Source: Papaver somniferum (Eukaryota > Streptophyta > Magnoliopsida > Ranunculales > Papaveraceae). Taken from it: 64,000 nt of DNA. The translations under genes were made by a program, and so were the position numbers. Positions 1 through 11,120 of the stretch are shown one piece after another. The number at the start of each line of letters is the position of its first letter. Position 1 is the first letter of the stretch. The notes under the pieces were generated by a model, which was given only the letters and a program-made list of their open reading frames with translations, was not told where the DNA came from and did not search any database. The DNA lies in the NCBI RefSeq assembly GCF_003573695.1, contig NC_039361.1, positions 94,800,279-94,864,278 of the forward strand, in the 5' to 3' direction.

Positions 1-1146
1 ATACGTATTCATTCATATACAATGGAAACAGAATCACATTGCAACCATATTACGCGAAACCTAATCCAAGTCTACAACAAGAAGAGACTACAATGCTGGT
101 TTCCCCCGATATCTTAGTATATGCCCAAGAATCAGGTATGATTTATGCTTTAGTTGTACAACCTTCTACCCCGGACCTTCCGACAACTATTCCTACTCAA
201 GTGCAGTCCTTATTAGATGAGTTTGCATGTGTTTTACCATCTGATATGCCCGAGTCTTTGCCTCCTATGAGAAATATTTAACACCAAATAGATCTCACGC
301 CTGGTGAAAGTCTACCTAATCTTCCCCACTACCGTATGAGCCCTAAGGAACATGATATACTTCGAGGACAGGTTGATGAATTGCTTTCCAAAGGTTTCAT
401 ACAACCTAGTTTGAGCCCTTGTGATGTTCGCGCCCTTCTTGTGCCTAAAAAAGATGGAACTTGGCGTATGTATATTGATAGTAGAGCTGTTAATAAGATC
501 ACAATCCTCCATCGCTTGCCAATCCCAAGATTAGACGATATGCTTGATATGCTCTCCGGTTCCATAATATTTTCTAAGACTGATCTTAAAAGTGGATATC
601 ATCAGATCCGAATTCGACTTGGGGATGAATGGAATACTGCATTTAAGACAAAAGATGGTCTCTTCGAGTGGCTTGTTATGCCATTTGGTTTGTCTAATAC
701 TCCAAGTACATTCATGAGACTTATAAATCAAGTCTTACAGTCTTTCATTGGTAAGTTTTTTGTGGTTTATTTTGATGACATCCTTATCTATTCTAAATCT
801 GAAGAGGAACATCGTTCTCACCTAAGGGTTGTTTTCAATGCTCTCAAGGAGAATGAGTTGTTTATCAATCTTAAGAAGTGTCAATTTTTCACTTCAAAAG
901 TTCTGTTTTTGGGTTACGTTGTTTCTGTTGATGGTATTCAAGTAGATGATTCAAATATAGCAACTATTCGTGATTGGCCTACTCCTAATACAGCCTCCGA
1001 AGCTCGAAGTTTTCATGGTTTATCTTCCTTTTACCGTCGATTTATAAGAGATTTCGGATCTATTGCAGCCCTTATTACTGACAGTTGGAAGGATTAAAGG
1101 TTTGTATGGACAAATGAAGCTGAATCGAGTTTTCAAACAATTAAGC
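1..1146 (+). mobile_element. Ty3/gypsy retrotransposon fragment (part of pol)
   Basis: The left edge of the window lies inside the pol region of a chromovirus-like gypsy element. It covers the protease-to-RT linker and the reverse transcriptase. Similarity stops near 1146, just after the first residues of the RT-RNase H connection, and element A LTR sequence starts there. No LTR, PBS or integrase is in the window. The element is truncated at the right and broken by stop codons, so it is a dead copy. Confidence 0.88.
39..1145 (+). pseudogene. gypsy reverse transcriptase, decayed
   Basis: Residues read from 39 to 281 and from 336 to 1097 lie in one frame and match the plant gypsy polyprotein. 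There is a linker with PTQVQSLLDEF, then the RT fingers and palm with motifs [34 protein letters not shown] and the catalytic [10 protein letters not shown], ending in the [16 protein letters not shown] thumb segment. An in-frame TAA at 279-281 sits where a Gln codon is expected. A second TAA at 1095-1097 precedes a short remnant of the connection domain. The catalytic Asp pair is still encoded. Known role of the family is cDNA synthesis from the element RNA; this copy cannot make a complete polyprotein. Confidence 0.88.
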
Positions 1147-2170
1147 ATTCAATCACAATCATGGTTTTAACGGTTCTACCAAAATAAGTTTCGGTTCTAC
1201 CTCCATGTGAGTATTGTGCATAGTCACATTAGATTTCCAAAAATTCGGTTGACTAGGTACTAGGATCAGTTCCCCACATATATATGGTATTTAACTTATA
1301 TGTGTTGCACATGTCCATAGGATCGATTCCCCTTTGCCTAAAAACGTGTTGCACATGTCCATAGGATCGGTTCCACTTTCTGCTATAAACCTTGCTGCAC
1401 CTCATACAAGGATCGGTTTCTCTTTGTGATGTACTGCACCTCTTACTAGGTTCGGTTCCCCTTTCCCAAATTTGGTCAGACATAACACAAACCCGATCAT
1501 ACCATCTCAGGTGATTACTTAAGATCGGTTTCACTAATAAAAGTCATATTAATACATAAGTCAGGACTTTGTGAATAGTTCTACCAAGAACACAAACAAG
1601 TTGTGAGCGGTTATACTCAATCACACATATTGGTTGTTCATAAGATATGCAATGAATAACAAAACCAATAACACCTGGAAATTTACTTCCTTAGAACACA
1701 TGTAAACATTGTTCCCTAGGATGAAATTCTCACCTCATACCCATACATAATCACAATAGCATTCAAATGATTATGGCGATGTCTTATCTACAAAGTTTAA
1801 TGGTTAAGCAATAAACCTCGTATTGTATTCCTTAATACTATGTCTATCTAGAGTTCAAATATGCTTCGCAGTTATGTTTTCAATATGCACGACTTAAAAG
1901 ATACGTTAGGGAATGAAACAGTTCAAGTCAAATATCACTAACCTCAAGTGGAAGGATGATTGTTGTCGTTGTAGCTCCCTGCTTCTTCACATCTTCAAGT
2001 CTTCGCAATACTTGTAATGTCTCATATCCTAATACTTCAAGCTAACTTATACGAAGTTGACTCTAGTACATAATCAAGCGACTCTTAACATGAGTTTTGA
2101 TTCACTAAAATATGACAACCAAACTTGACATACCAACGCTTGGTGGGTTCAACCGAGCAATGCTCTAACA
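1147..2170 (-). repeat. 3' LTR of element A (partial)
   Basis: The minus strand starts with TGTTAGAGCATTGCTCGG at 2170, the usual start of this copia LTR group, directly after the polypurine tract. The LTR runs leftwards to 1147 where gypsy sequence takes over, so its last part is missing. At 1255-1480 there is a degenerate tandem series of GTTGCACATGTCC / AGGATCGGTTCC units about 45-60 bp long. No gene is present. Confidence 0.8.
1255..1480. repeat. degenerate tandem repeat inside the A LTR
   Basis: Units built on a GATCGGTTCC core recur at about 1262, 1320, 1364, 1411 and 1450, spaced roughly 40-60 bp. Two neighbouring units share GTGTTGCACATGTCCATAGG. The right LTR piece keeps only the first unit before it is cut at 7989. 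Confidence 0.6.
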
Positions 2171-2182
2171 ATCTCCCCCTTT
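2171..2182 (-). other. polypurine tract of element A
   Basis: On the minus strand AAAGGGGGAGAT lies directly before the LTR start TGTTAGAGC. This is the usual plus-strand primer site of copia elements and fixes the element orientation. Confidence 0.8.
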
Positions 2183-4333
2183 GTCAATTTTAGTGACAAA
2201 ACTCTTACATCATATGGATAAACAAATTACAAGAATTCATTACACATACCAACAGCACAGTAAAATTGCTTACATTCAATCCTTGAAAATGCCGTTGTTG
2301 ACATTATAATAACAAAGCTAATACTCCCCCTAAGGAAGATAGGTAGATATTAAATACGCACGTCTTTGTTATACCAATTCACATGACATGTTACTCCCTC
2401 TTAGTCTGTGTTTTCACTCTTTCGTTAGTTAAATGTTCAAGCACCACTGTTCTTTTCCTTAGCGATACCAATCATATAAAATCAATGTCAGTATCACATG
2501 TTTACTCTATATATTTCTCCCCCTTTTGTCACAAAAATGACAAAGAAACGAAAAACTAAAGGACAACACGAAAAGAATCTTACAAATCTCAATTTGCAAC
2601 CTGTAGAGTTAGGCACGAGGGTTCCACACATCATGTTATGATAACCAATATCAAAACCGAAACAAGTAGTTTTATTTTGATATGTTACCAAGGAAACAAT
2701 TGTCCGAACAATTTTTCCACTTTAGTTTAGCAAAACACAAATCAACTGAGCACCTTAGTCCCTTTGCTAAACCGATTGTTCAAAAACAACCGCTTAATTC
2801 GATAAGACCAAAATAAAGATAACTCTATTTTTCTCATCAGGTTCTAATTATCCATAAACTTAGACCTTTAAATTTTAAACAAGACAAGTACTAGGTTAGT
2901 TAAGTAGCATTTCTTGTTAAGGCATTCAATTAGACTTGAATAACCGAAACCTCACTTCGATAAGTCTAACTAATATTATAATTAACTTAGTTTCTCTTAT
3001 CCGGAATCGAATTGGACTAAATAACTCATCCCGTACACCTTTTATTTCGTTAAGCCATAAATAATTCATACAAAATAACATAAATCAACTTGCATAATTA
3101 TTCACCTCAACCGGAAGAAATTGAAACAACATAGACATTAAAAGCACCGCAATTACACCGAAATTTTGTAAGCCTAAACAATTGATACCATACGAACGCA
3201 AGATAACAATAGTTTTTCTTACCCGGAACCAATTGAATCACAGACAACATCAATTGTACCGAAATTTTGTAAGCCTAAACAAGTGATACCACACAATAAA
3301 GCAAGATAACAATAGTTTTTATTAACCGAAACCAATTGAATCACACACATCCACATACACATTATGGAATAAACATCAATTGTACTGATATTTTGTTAAT
3401 CAAAAGCAATAAATATATATGATATAAACTCAGGCTTTTCTTAAACAGGAAAACAATTAACTAACAAGATTGTTACCTCAAATTTCGCATCCACTTCTCC
3501 AATATGTTTGCATCTTCGTTCAGGGAGAATTGATATTGAAAAGAATAACAACAACCAACCTTTACCAGAGAAAGGTTGAAAATCGGTTTTAACAATTGCA
3601 AGCAAAAGTTGAAAACCGTCGAAACACATATGCTTTTATGCTAAACCAAAACCGATTCAACATATTGTGACTTTTTCACATATTGTTTCTACCAGAACCC
3701 CTCATGATTCTTTGATAAAGTCTACCAACATGGGCAAGAACTTAATCCTGCTAAATCAAAAAGTCACCCAAACCACAAGGGTTCTCAACATTATGAGATC
3801 GAATATTAAGGTCGATGAAAACCGAAAACAGACATCCCATAAACCTTGTCGACAAAGCAAAAATATAAACATTCATTCATATGGATTTGCTTCTAGGAAT
3901 CGGTCATACCACAAAAGCAAGAGCTACACAAATATTATTAGTAGATATCAACATCATCAACTCAAAATTACCGTTTCTATCAAAAGCTCAATAATAGATA
4001 GAGAAGGTATGAGTATAGAAGATAAATCTCCCTAAAGATGTTAATTAGACATAAAATAATTGAAAGATCATGTGCTCAGTTTTTCATGTGATTCCTCACC
4101 TTTTAAAAAGATTGAGCACTAAGGTAAGTATGCACATTCTAACACAACTAGGTTGTGTTGAGTTGATCCTTGTCTTGTTCGTCACGAGTGACTAAGACCG
4201 AATCATCATTCTTGACCTCTTGCTTGGTTTGTTTTCTCTTGTTTCATCTCTTGTTTTTCTTCTTTGACTTGTGATGAAGAGTGCCATAATCACAACATTT
4301 ACTAGTACAAGAGATTTCATACATAATGTCTTT
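2183..4333 (-). other. non-coding 3' region of element A
   Basis: This AT-rich stretch lies between gag and the polypurine tract where pol would be expected. I see no RT, integrase or RNase H motif in any frame. It contains repeated phrases such as CTCCCCCTAAGG, which are common between pol and LTR in SIRE-like elements, and a tandem repeat of about 100 bp at 3150-3400. Confidence 0.6.
3150..3400. repeat. tandem repeat of about 100 bp
   Basis: The phrase ACCGAAATTTTGTAAGCC appears at about 3158 and 3258 and a worn copy begins near 3384. Between them AAGATAACAATAGTTTTT and CCAATTGAATCACA also recur with the same spacing. It is non-coding and inside element A. Confidence 0.7.
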
Positions 4334-5905
4334 CTATAGTCTTTCAAGAAAACTCTTGTAATTATTGTCACCAACAATTAATAGCTGAGAGTCATTCTTG
4401 TGACTAACTTTTGGTCCCTTCTTGGCTATGGAGGACTTAGGGACCCATTTAGAGTTGGGTTTCGCAGGAGCAGCTTTCTCCTTCATAATACCATTAAGAT
4501 CATTGTCCTTTTGAATATTTTGTGAAACACTCTTTCTCCAATTTGGAACATCAGATCTTGTCTTTGCATTTACAAAGTTATCTCTCTTTCTATATTCGGG
4601 TCTTTTATGAGATGACCTTGTCGAGTGATATGAAAAATTTGAACTATCATTATAATAATTATTTTGCCTAAACTTAGGACAATAACGATCTGTGTTCTTA
4701 TGAAGAGAAAACTTAGCGAATTTGTTTGATACAAAAGAAAGTGCATCTTGCATCTTACGAACTTTGCATCCCCATTGCAAGTGTCCTTTATTACCACAAT
4801 AATAACAATGTTAGTATAAATATACTAAGTATGAGTTTTAGTGTTACCTTTTTGTGGATCCTCTTGTATTGGAGCACGGTGAGTTTTCTTCTTCTTCTTC
4901 TTCTTATCCTTCTTCTTCGTTGTTGCTTTCTTGACATTAGCAGAAGTGCTCTCTTTGATTGCTGCTGGTTGAACACAATTCTTAGGCTTGATAAACTTTT
5001 CTTTTTTACAAGAAATATGAGCATCTTTGTCATCAATGGAAGCCTCTGTTTGAGAAGAATTTGTAGCTTTAAAAAATTTGCCTCTTTGCTAATATTTGAA
5101 GCATATATTCCCTTATAGCCCAATCCTTGTGTGTCACGATGATTTCTACTTGCTTCTAGCATTGAGGTTAACTTGTTTGTGCTTTCATTGGATTTTTTCA
5201 ATTCCAAATTTTCTTCTTCAAACATCTTGATTTTATCAAGAGCACTGGTTAGATCAGCCTCAAGGCGTTTTTCTTGTGAGAGATATACACCTTCATTTTC
5301 TTCAAAACTCTTTTGTTGAGAGTTAATCCTTGAATCAGACTCAACAAGTTTATCTTCCAACAAGTGAATTTTTTCAAGAGCAACATCACACTCTTTCTAT
5401 AAAAATTTTGTTTGAGAGAGACTAGCACTGGATTTTTCTTCAAGACCCTGTATTTGTCGAGGATTAAACATTGCTTCCGATTCAGCACGTTTCTTTTCTG
5501 AAAAAAACAGTTCTCTTCGAATATTTTCACATTCTAATTTCTTAGAATTTAGATTGTTTGTACGATCTTCAAGAAGATATATAGTGGTACGAGAACCACA
5601 ATATTTTCCATGAAAAACCCTCCTCAGTTTCTTGTTCTCATGACAAAGAGGAGTCATAAAACCAAGAAAATCCAAAGTTCTCATCTTTTCATTTTTCAAA
5701 GGTTCCAGCAGTTTAGAGTACTCTGAGATATCCTCTTCTACTTCTTGTTCAAAATCTGAGTCATCATCATCGGAAATTTCATCTAACCTTTCTTATAGAC
5801 GTATTTTCCAGTCGTCATTGGTTTCTACATTATTAACCAGATTAACTTGTCTCGTAGAATCTCTAGAGATGATTTCTTCAGATATTGAATCGTAGATGCC
5901 GTCAT
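4334..5905 (-). pseudogene. copia gag remnant of element A
   Basis: Minus-strand reading pieces 5397-5699, 4791-5363 and 4334-4807 are parts of one gag separated by frameshifts. In order they give a coiled-coil Glu/Lys-rich segment, the GLGYKG phrase typical of SIRE-like gag proteins, a Lys/Arg-rich stretch, and a zinc knuckle at 4766-4807 (CYYCGNKGHLQWGC, CX2CX4HX4C intact). A basic tail follows. The N-terminal UBN2-type domain is not recognisable. The protein would package element RNA; the frameshifts and a stop between pieces mean no full product is made. Confidence 0.72.
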
Positions 5906-6024
5906 CAAGTGTTAATTCAGAACTCTTTATGTCTTGCTTTATGTTAACTGATCATTTATTAGATTCAATTCTTATAGGTTGGATCGCACCAAACACAGAC
6001 TATTAGATCTTTTCGTATTTGCCT

Positions 6025-6036
6025 ACTCTGATACCA
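6025..6036 (-). other. primer binding site of element A
   Basis: The minus strand reads TGGTATCAGAGT two bases after the LTR end. This is the usual copia PBS complementary to the 3' end of initiator methionine tRNA, with the last base changed from C to T. Confidence 0.8.
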
Positions 6037-6038
6037 AT

Positions 6039-7989
6039 TGAAAATGCGAGGGTACCCAAATATAACACAATCTAAAACTTTTCCTATCTATAAGTCCTTT
6101 CTCTGAAAGTGATTTTCTATGGACTGAGTCGAGACAATACAACTAATCGTTTCACACTTCGTGTGATCGTCTATGGATACGAGATCGAGACAATGCAACA
6201 ACGAAGTATGTTTACTTGATACAAAGGTTCGAACTTAACCAAACACAATAGGATTGATTATCAAGTAAATAGGAATTAACGTTTGTGTAGTTTACTTTAA
6301 TTATAATAAAACAATTATAATACGGAAATTTAAAGTAAATAACACAGCAAGATTTTATTAACGAGGAAACCGCAAATGTAGAAAAACCTCGTGACCTTAT
6401 CCAGAATTGAATACTCTCAGGATTAAGTCGCTACACAATATTATACCTAACTTCGTATAGTTGAGACCAAGCAACTAAACCTATAGTTCACTTAGTTCCG
6501 TTTGTATTCCCACGCCTCTAACTTATAAATAAGTCACGTACTTGGAACAATTCCTTTGGTTCGTATTCCAAACATTAAAGGAACAACAAATTTGTTTGGT
6601 ATCAACTCTCTTCAACCAAGTGATATGAGTCGGATAAAGGCTCTTCTGTTTATCTTAACATAAACTCCTTCGTCAGGTCCTTAGATCTATCTTATGTTCA
6701 ATTACCGAAGTAATCGTTTAAGATTAAGCCAACAACACTCTTAATCCAAAGAATTGTGTTGATGCCGATCTACTCAATTAATCAATCCAATCTACCACAA
6801 GGATAAACCGATTATTAATTGGATCTTATTTTACCAAAAAAAATATTATGCACACCAAAGATTATAAACCTAAGTAAAATCTTCAATATCTTCTTTGTCT
6901 TCAAATCTTCTTAAATCTTCAATAAAAACCTGCACACAATCACTTGAATCTCTTGTGATCAATCACGCACAGAACGAAGTATGTTCACAATGGATTATCA
7001 CAAGATCGTATTTAGAAGTAACAACAGTCTAAAGATCCTTGTTGAAACTCTGAACTAGTTTGAGTGAATCTTATATCAGAAGAGAAGATCCTCAAGCATA
7101 AACAAACTAGGTGCAATCAGATTTCAACCACCGTTAGTCAATCAAATCAATCGAAAACAAAAGATAAACCGCAATTATCTAGTTTCCCACCAACGACACA
7201 CTCTAGAGCTTCTCAATCCCAAAGAATACTTTAAACTGAGCGGTCGTAAGATATTTCGTCTAATTAGGTTACTCTCCTCTCCGAATAGGCGACTACACCA
7301 GTAACAACAACAAAAGAGGAAGTTTGTTGTTACGAAGGATTCGTTTGCTAGAAAGGCAAACTTCATGTATTTATAGACAAGGAAGTTTGGACACCAAGGA
7401 ATTTCCAAAACCGAAAATATTCTCAAGGTATTCATTAAAGCACAAATTCGGTTTCCATAATTCCTGGAAATGCTCTATCAAAAAATAATGATCGAAATCT
7501 CTCGGAAAATCTAATTAATAAATGAACATTACTAATTCTTATATTTCCCTATAAAATGAAATTAATAACCTTAATTAAAAGATTTTTAACTTACTTATGT
7601 TTCGATCCTGGGATTTTCTTCCTTTAGCTATTAAGGAATAACTTTGAACAATTAAAGAAATAAACATTCACAGCACGTGTTCAAAGTATGTCGACATCCT
7701 TACTTTGTAAGTTCTCTTTCACACTTACAACCTTGAAACCGATTTGCCACACTTCCAAACAAGTTTAGAATTGGTTCATTTGACTTTCAAGAACTATGTG
7801 ATTGATCAAACAAACATTCAATCACAATCATGGGTTTAACGGTTCTACCAAAACAAGTTTCGGTTTTACCTCCATGTGAGTATTGTGCATAATCACACTA
7901 TCTTTCCAAAAATTCGGTTGACTAGGTACTAGGATCAGTTCCCCACATATATATAGTATCTAACTTATATGTGTTGCACATGTCCATAG
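6039..7989 (-). repeat. 5' LTR of element A (partial)
   Basis: On the minus strand the LTR ends in TTTTCA next to the PBS. It runs right to 7989, where MULE transposase sequence begins. The segment 7812-7989 repeats 1147-1320. The first roughly 850 bp of this LTR, including TGTTAGAGC, are missing. No gene is present; short open frames here are chance. Confidence 0.78.
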
Positions 7990-8150
7990 TTACCGTTACC
8001 TTCGAATAAGTTTGTGCGCCTTTTTATTGCTTTCGAGGCATGCATCCATGGTTACCGTTACCTTCGTCATGATTTATGTCGATGCTAATTTTCTTACAGG
8101 GAGATTTATAGGATGCCTCATGACTGCAACCGCTATCAATGCTGAAAATG

Positions 8151-8535
8151 GTAATTTTTCTGATAATGAATCTTTTTTCTGAAAATGTCTCATGCATTAT
8201 TTATTTTGGTTTCATAATGTCTTATGCATTTTTTTATTTATATGCATAATATCTTATAGATTATTATTTTCACTTTTCTGATTATGCATCATTTTTGTTT
8301 AGATGCATAAGCCATTATACATTATTTTGTTTTAGCTGCATAATGTCTTATGCATTATTGTTTTCATTTTTTGATTTATGGATTTTTTATGCATGTGCAT
8401 AATGTCTTATGCATCATTTTGTTTAGATGCATAAGACATTATGCATTATTTTGTTTTAGCTGCATAATACTTTATGTAGACGTTGGATTGATTTTATATT
8501 TTTTTAAGTCCTGAAACATGTTTTCTTTTGTGCAG
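8151..8535 (+). other. transposase intron filled with TGCATAA palindromes
   Basis: The intron has GT at 8151 and AG at 8534-8535, and joining the exons restores AENG-LFPLA in frame. Within it the 18-bp inverted repeat TGCATAA-N4-TTATGCA is exact at 8337-8354, 8396-8413 and 8428-8445, with several worn copies around them. Confidence 0.85.
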
Positions 8536-8952
8536 GGTTATTTCCACTAGCCATGTCCCTTGTACTTGTTGAAGATAATGATAACTGGGAATGGTTCTTG
8601 AGGAATTTGAGTAATGTTCTTGATCATGATCAAAGGCAAATCACATTTTTATCTGATCGTGCAGAAGGATTAAAGAGAGCGATTCCATTTATTTTTCCTG
8701 GAGCCTTCCGTAGTTTCTGCTATTATCATCTTAAGATGAACTTACCTATTAATGTTTCCGACGAAAGGTATGGTGCCGTTATTGATGCATTTCAAGCTGC
8801 TGCGTATGCTCTTAGTCCCGAAGGTTTCCAAACTGCCATCGCTATGATTAGAGGTCTTGGTTGTGGTTGGGTTGCAGACTACATTGAATATATCCCTCCC
8901 GAGAGGTGGTCAAATTCCTTTTTTCAGGGATGTAGGTATGGAAGGACATCTT

Positions 8953-9399
8953 TCTTTTTTTTTGATCAACAAAGAAAGGATTTTATTGATCAAAAGGAGA
9001 GGGTATAAAAAGGAATTATACCACCCTACACCAGAAAACAAGAAAGAAAAAGAAAAATGCAAAACCTGCACACAGGCTAAGCACAAACAAAAAGAAAGCC
9101 TAAAACAGACTCAAACTGAATACCTCCTAATCAGCCAAAAAAAGTAGAATGCCAATTATTCATTACATCTGTGGAAGAAATAAGCTCAAAATCCTTGATT
9201 ACTAAAGATCAAGAATAAAGACAATAGATTGCTTTATTGATGACTGCCAATTCATTGCTGACTTTTCCATTAAACACTCTAGAATTCCTCTCTTGCCAGA
9301 TGCACCAAAGAATTGCAGCAGGGATTAGGTTCCAAGTAGCAGTTAAAGCTGAAGAAGATTGATTTAGATTCCAAGCTTGAATTGCAGTTGTAATATGTT
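8953..9399 (-). mobile_element. LINE 3'-end fragment inserted in the transposase exon
   Basis: An 11-bp target duplication AAGGACATCTT stands at 8942-8952 and 9400-9410. On the minus strand the insert ends in an A-rich tail (T-rich at 8951-8963 on the plus strand). Near 9270-9340 it encodes the end of a plant LINE ORF2 (IPAAILWCIWQERNSRVFNG), the reverse-transcriptase zinc-binding region. It is 5'-truncated, as most LINE copies are. Removing the insert and one duplicate restores the transposase frame exactly. Confidence 0.92.
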
Positions 9400-10072
9400 A
9401 AGGACATCTTCTACTCTTGCTGAATCCTTCAATAGTTGGATGAAGGTACACAAGAAGCTCCCTGCAAATGCTCTTCTAAATCAGATAAGGAAGGATGTGA
9501 TGAGTATGATGTCATAAAGGAGAAATACTGGTAAAAGTTTCATAACAATTCTCACACCGAAGAACGAAGCAAAGATGAAGGCTCTTATTGATGAGGGTTT
9601 AACCTGGCTGGTTATACAGTCTGATACTCATGTTTATGAAGTGGAAGGCTGTGAGAGTTCTCATAGTGTTAACCTTGAGGCAAGGACATGTACCTATCAA
9701 AGGTGGCGCGTCTATGGATTTCCATGTGTGCATGCTTTTGCTTCGATAACAATGTCTGGTTCTAATCCATACGATTTTATTGAACCTTATTTCACTACTT
9801 CATACTTCAATAATGCCTATAGCCATGCAATTCATCCTATTTCGAACTACAACAGACCTGAAGTTTATGAAGGTAATGCTATTATCGATATACATGATGT
9901 TAGGAGGCCGCCAGGGAGACCACCAGCTAATAGGCATTTGAGCAGATATGAGAAGCCGCCCATGAGAGCTATGCGCCGTGGTAATTGTTTTGAGATTGGT
10001 CATCACAACAAGCAAACATGTACAAATCCTATTTGTTACAAGAAGCCGCCGAAGCAGACTAAGGGAAGTTAA

Positions 10073-10909
10073 GGGAGAGCATCTTGTTGGTTTCTTCAGA
10101 CTATTACTTTTACGTTTGAACCTTATTCATTTTTCTTTAATTAGTTTTTGTATTGGTTTTTATGAACAACTACTTTTTCTTTACTTAGTTTCTTTTTTGT
10201 ATTGGTTTTATGAAAAAATACTTATTTTTTCACCGTGTTTTTCTGCTTCTATCAGATAATATTATTCATTTTTATTCTTAAATGCATAATAGATTATGCA
10301 TTAGCTTTTGATGATGCATAACGTGTTATGCATTATTTTTTGAAGATGCATAATCTCTTATGCATTCTTTTTCGAAGATGCACAATCTGTTATGCATTTA
10401 TTCTTTAAAAGATGGTTGCATAGCGAGTCATGCAACCTGTGGTTCCTTCATGCATCTGCATCTGTGTATAACAAGTCATGCACATTTATTTTATTTTGCA
10501 TAACATGTTATTCATATTTATATGTTTATATGTAACTTGTTGTTCCTTCATTTTTATTGTAAGATTTATATCATGTTATGTTTCTAATCTGGCCCTCGTT
10601 ATCATAGTATAGTTAAATGCCAGTCAGTTTTTCTACTTCTTGTGAAATAAGATTGTAGCAAATAGAAGCACTGAAACAAGCATTGATATATAAATATATA
10701 TATATATATATAAACATCGACAAGATAACAAGATATAAGTTGTTCAGACAAGGTTCATACCAACACATTACACATAAATACTAACTGAAGTTAAGCACTA
10801 CACTAACTACTTTCCCATTAGTTTTCACTCCCAAGTTAATTTGCTCAATCTATCAACACACAGGTTGTTAAAACAACGTTACGTTTGAACATTTCAATTG
10901 TGCACAACA
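10073..10909. other. spacer between the convergent MULE genes, palindrome-rich
   Basis: No coding region is seen. The 18-bp inverted repeat is exact at 10283-10300, 10315-10332 and 10347-10364, and worn near 10378. The segment 10440-10520 resembles intron sequence at 25170-25240 of the protease gene. A TA-rich microsatellite lies at about 10687-10713. The 3' ends of both MULE genes probably fall here. Confidence 0.75.
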
Positions 10910-11115
10910 TCAGGAACATTCACGCACAACTTCATTGGCATTTATCGCCCAACTGTTTTCAGTATTTGTCAGCATTTTCAATACCAGACTTGCTCTTTTC
11001 TTGTTGGCTTTTTCTACTGCATCTTCCTTTCCCAACTTTAGCCTTTTTTTTGTCTGACTAAACACTTCATACTCATCTTCATATAGTAGCATACAAATAT
11101 GAGGCAGTCGGGGTG

Positions 11116-11120
11116 ATGAC
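11116..11120. other. target site duplication of element B, left copy
   Basis: ATGAC stands directly before the LTR start TGGTAGGC and recurs at 19369-19373 directly after the right LTR end. A five-base duplication is usual for LTR retrotransposons. Confidence 0.9.

Larger units (their letters stand above)
1147..7989 (-). mobile_element. Ty1/copia-type LTR element A, gag-only, outer LTR ends missing
   Basis: Read on the minus strand the order is: partial 5' LTR (7989 to 6039), PBS, gag remnants (about 5900 to 4334), non-coding 3' region, polypurine tract, partial 3' LTR (2170 to 1147). The two LTR pieces overlap by about 175 bp (1147-1320 with 7812-7989, clearly alike), which proves they belong to one element. 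Added together they imply an LTR of roughly 2.8 kb. The internal part is only about 3.9 kb and shows no integrase, RT or RNase H, so the element is a non-autonomous or deleted SIRE-like derivative. Confidence 0.82.
8005..10072 (+). pseudogene. MULE transposase, interrupted and decayed
   Basis: Exon 1 (to 8150) carries VRLFIAFEACIHGY and, in another frame, VDANFLTGRFIGCLM, so one frameshift lies near 8066-8078. Intron 8151-8535 is GT-AG. Exon 2 continues in frame with PLAMSLVLVEDNDNWEWF, LSDRAEGLKRAIP and CYYHLKMNLP up to 8952, is split by a LINE (8953-9399), and resumes in the same frame at 9411 with LAESFNSWM. The three acidic catalytic positions (VDA, SDRAE, AESFN) are visible. A TAA stop follows at 9515-9517. 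From 9575 come the SWIM zinc finger, whose second Cys is Tyr (CTY...CVH), and a worn zinc knuckle near the C-terminus. The N-terminal third is missing. The gene would encode the DDE transposase for the whole element but is dead. Confidence 0.9.

Noticed and set aside
3667..4035. Plus-strand frame of 122 codons in element A
   Set aside because: It is antisense to the element, has no recognisable domain, lies in AT-rich non-coding sequence, and has no conserved counterpart in the C family.
8200..8475. Evenly repeated palindromes that could suggest a CRISPR array
   Set aside because: This is plant nuclear DNA, spacers between motifs are irregular and related, and there is no cas gene; the repeats are intronic.
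10687..10713. TA-rich run as possible origin or terminator
   Set aside because: It is an ordinary microsatellite in a transposon spacer; nothing else supports a function.
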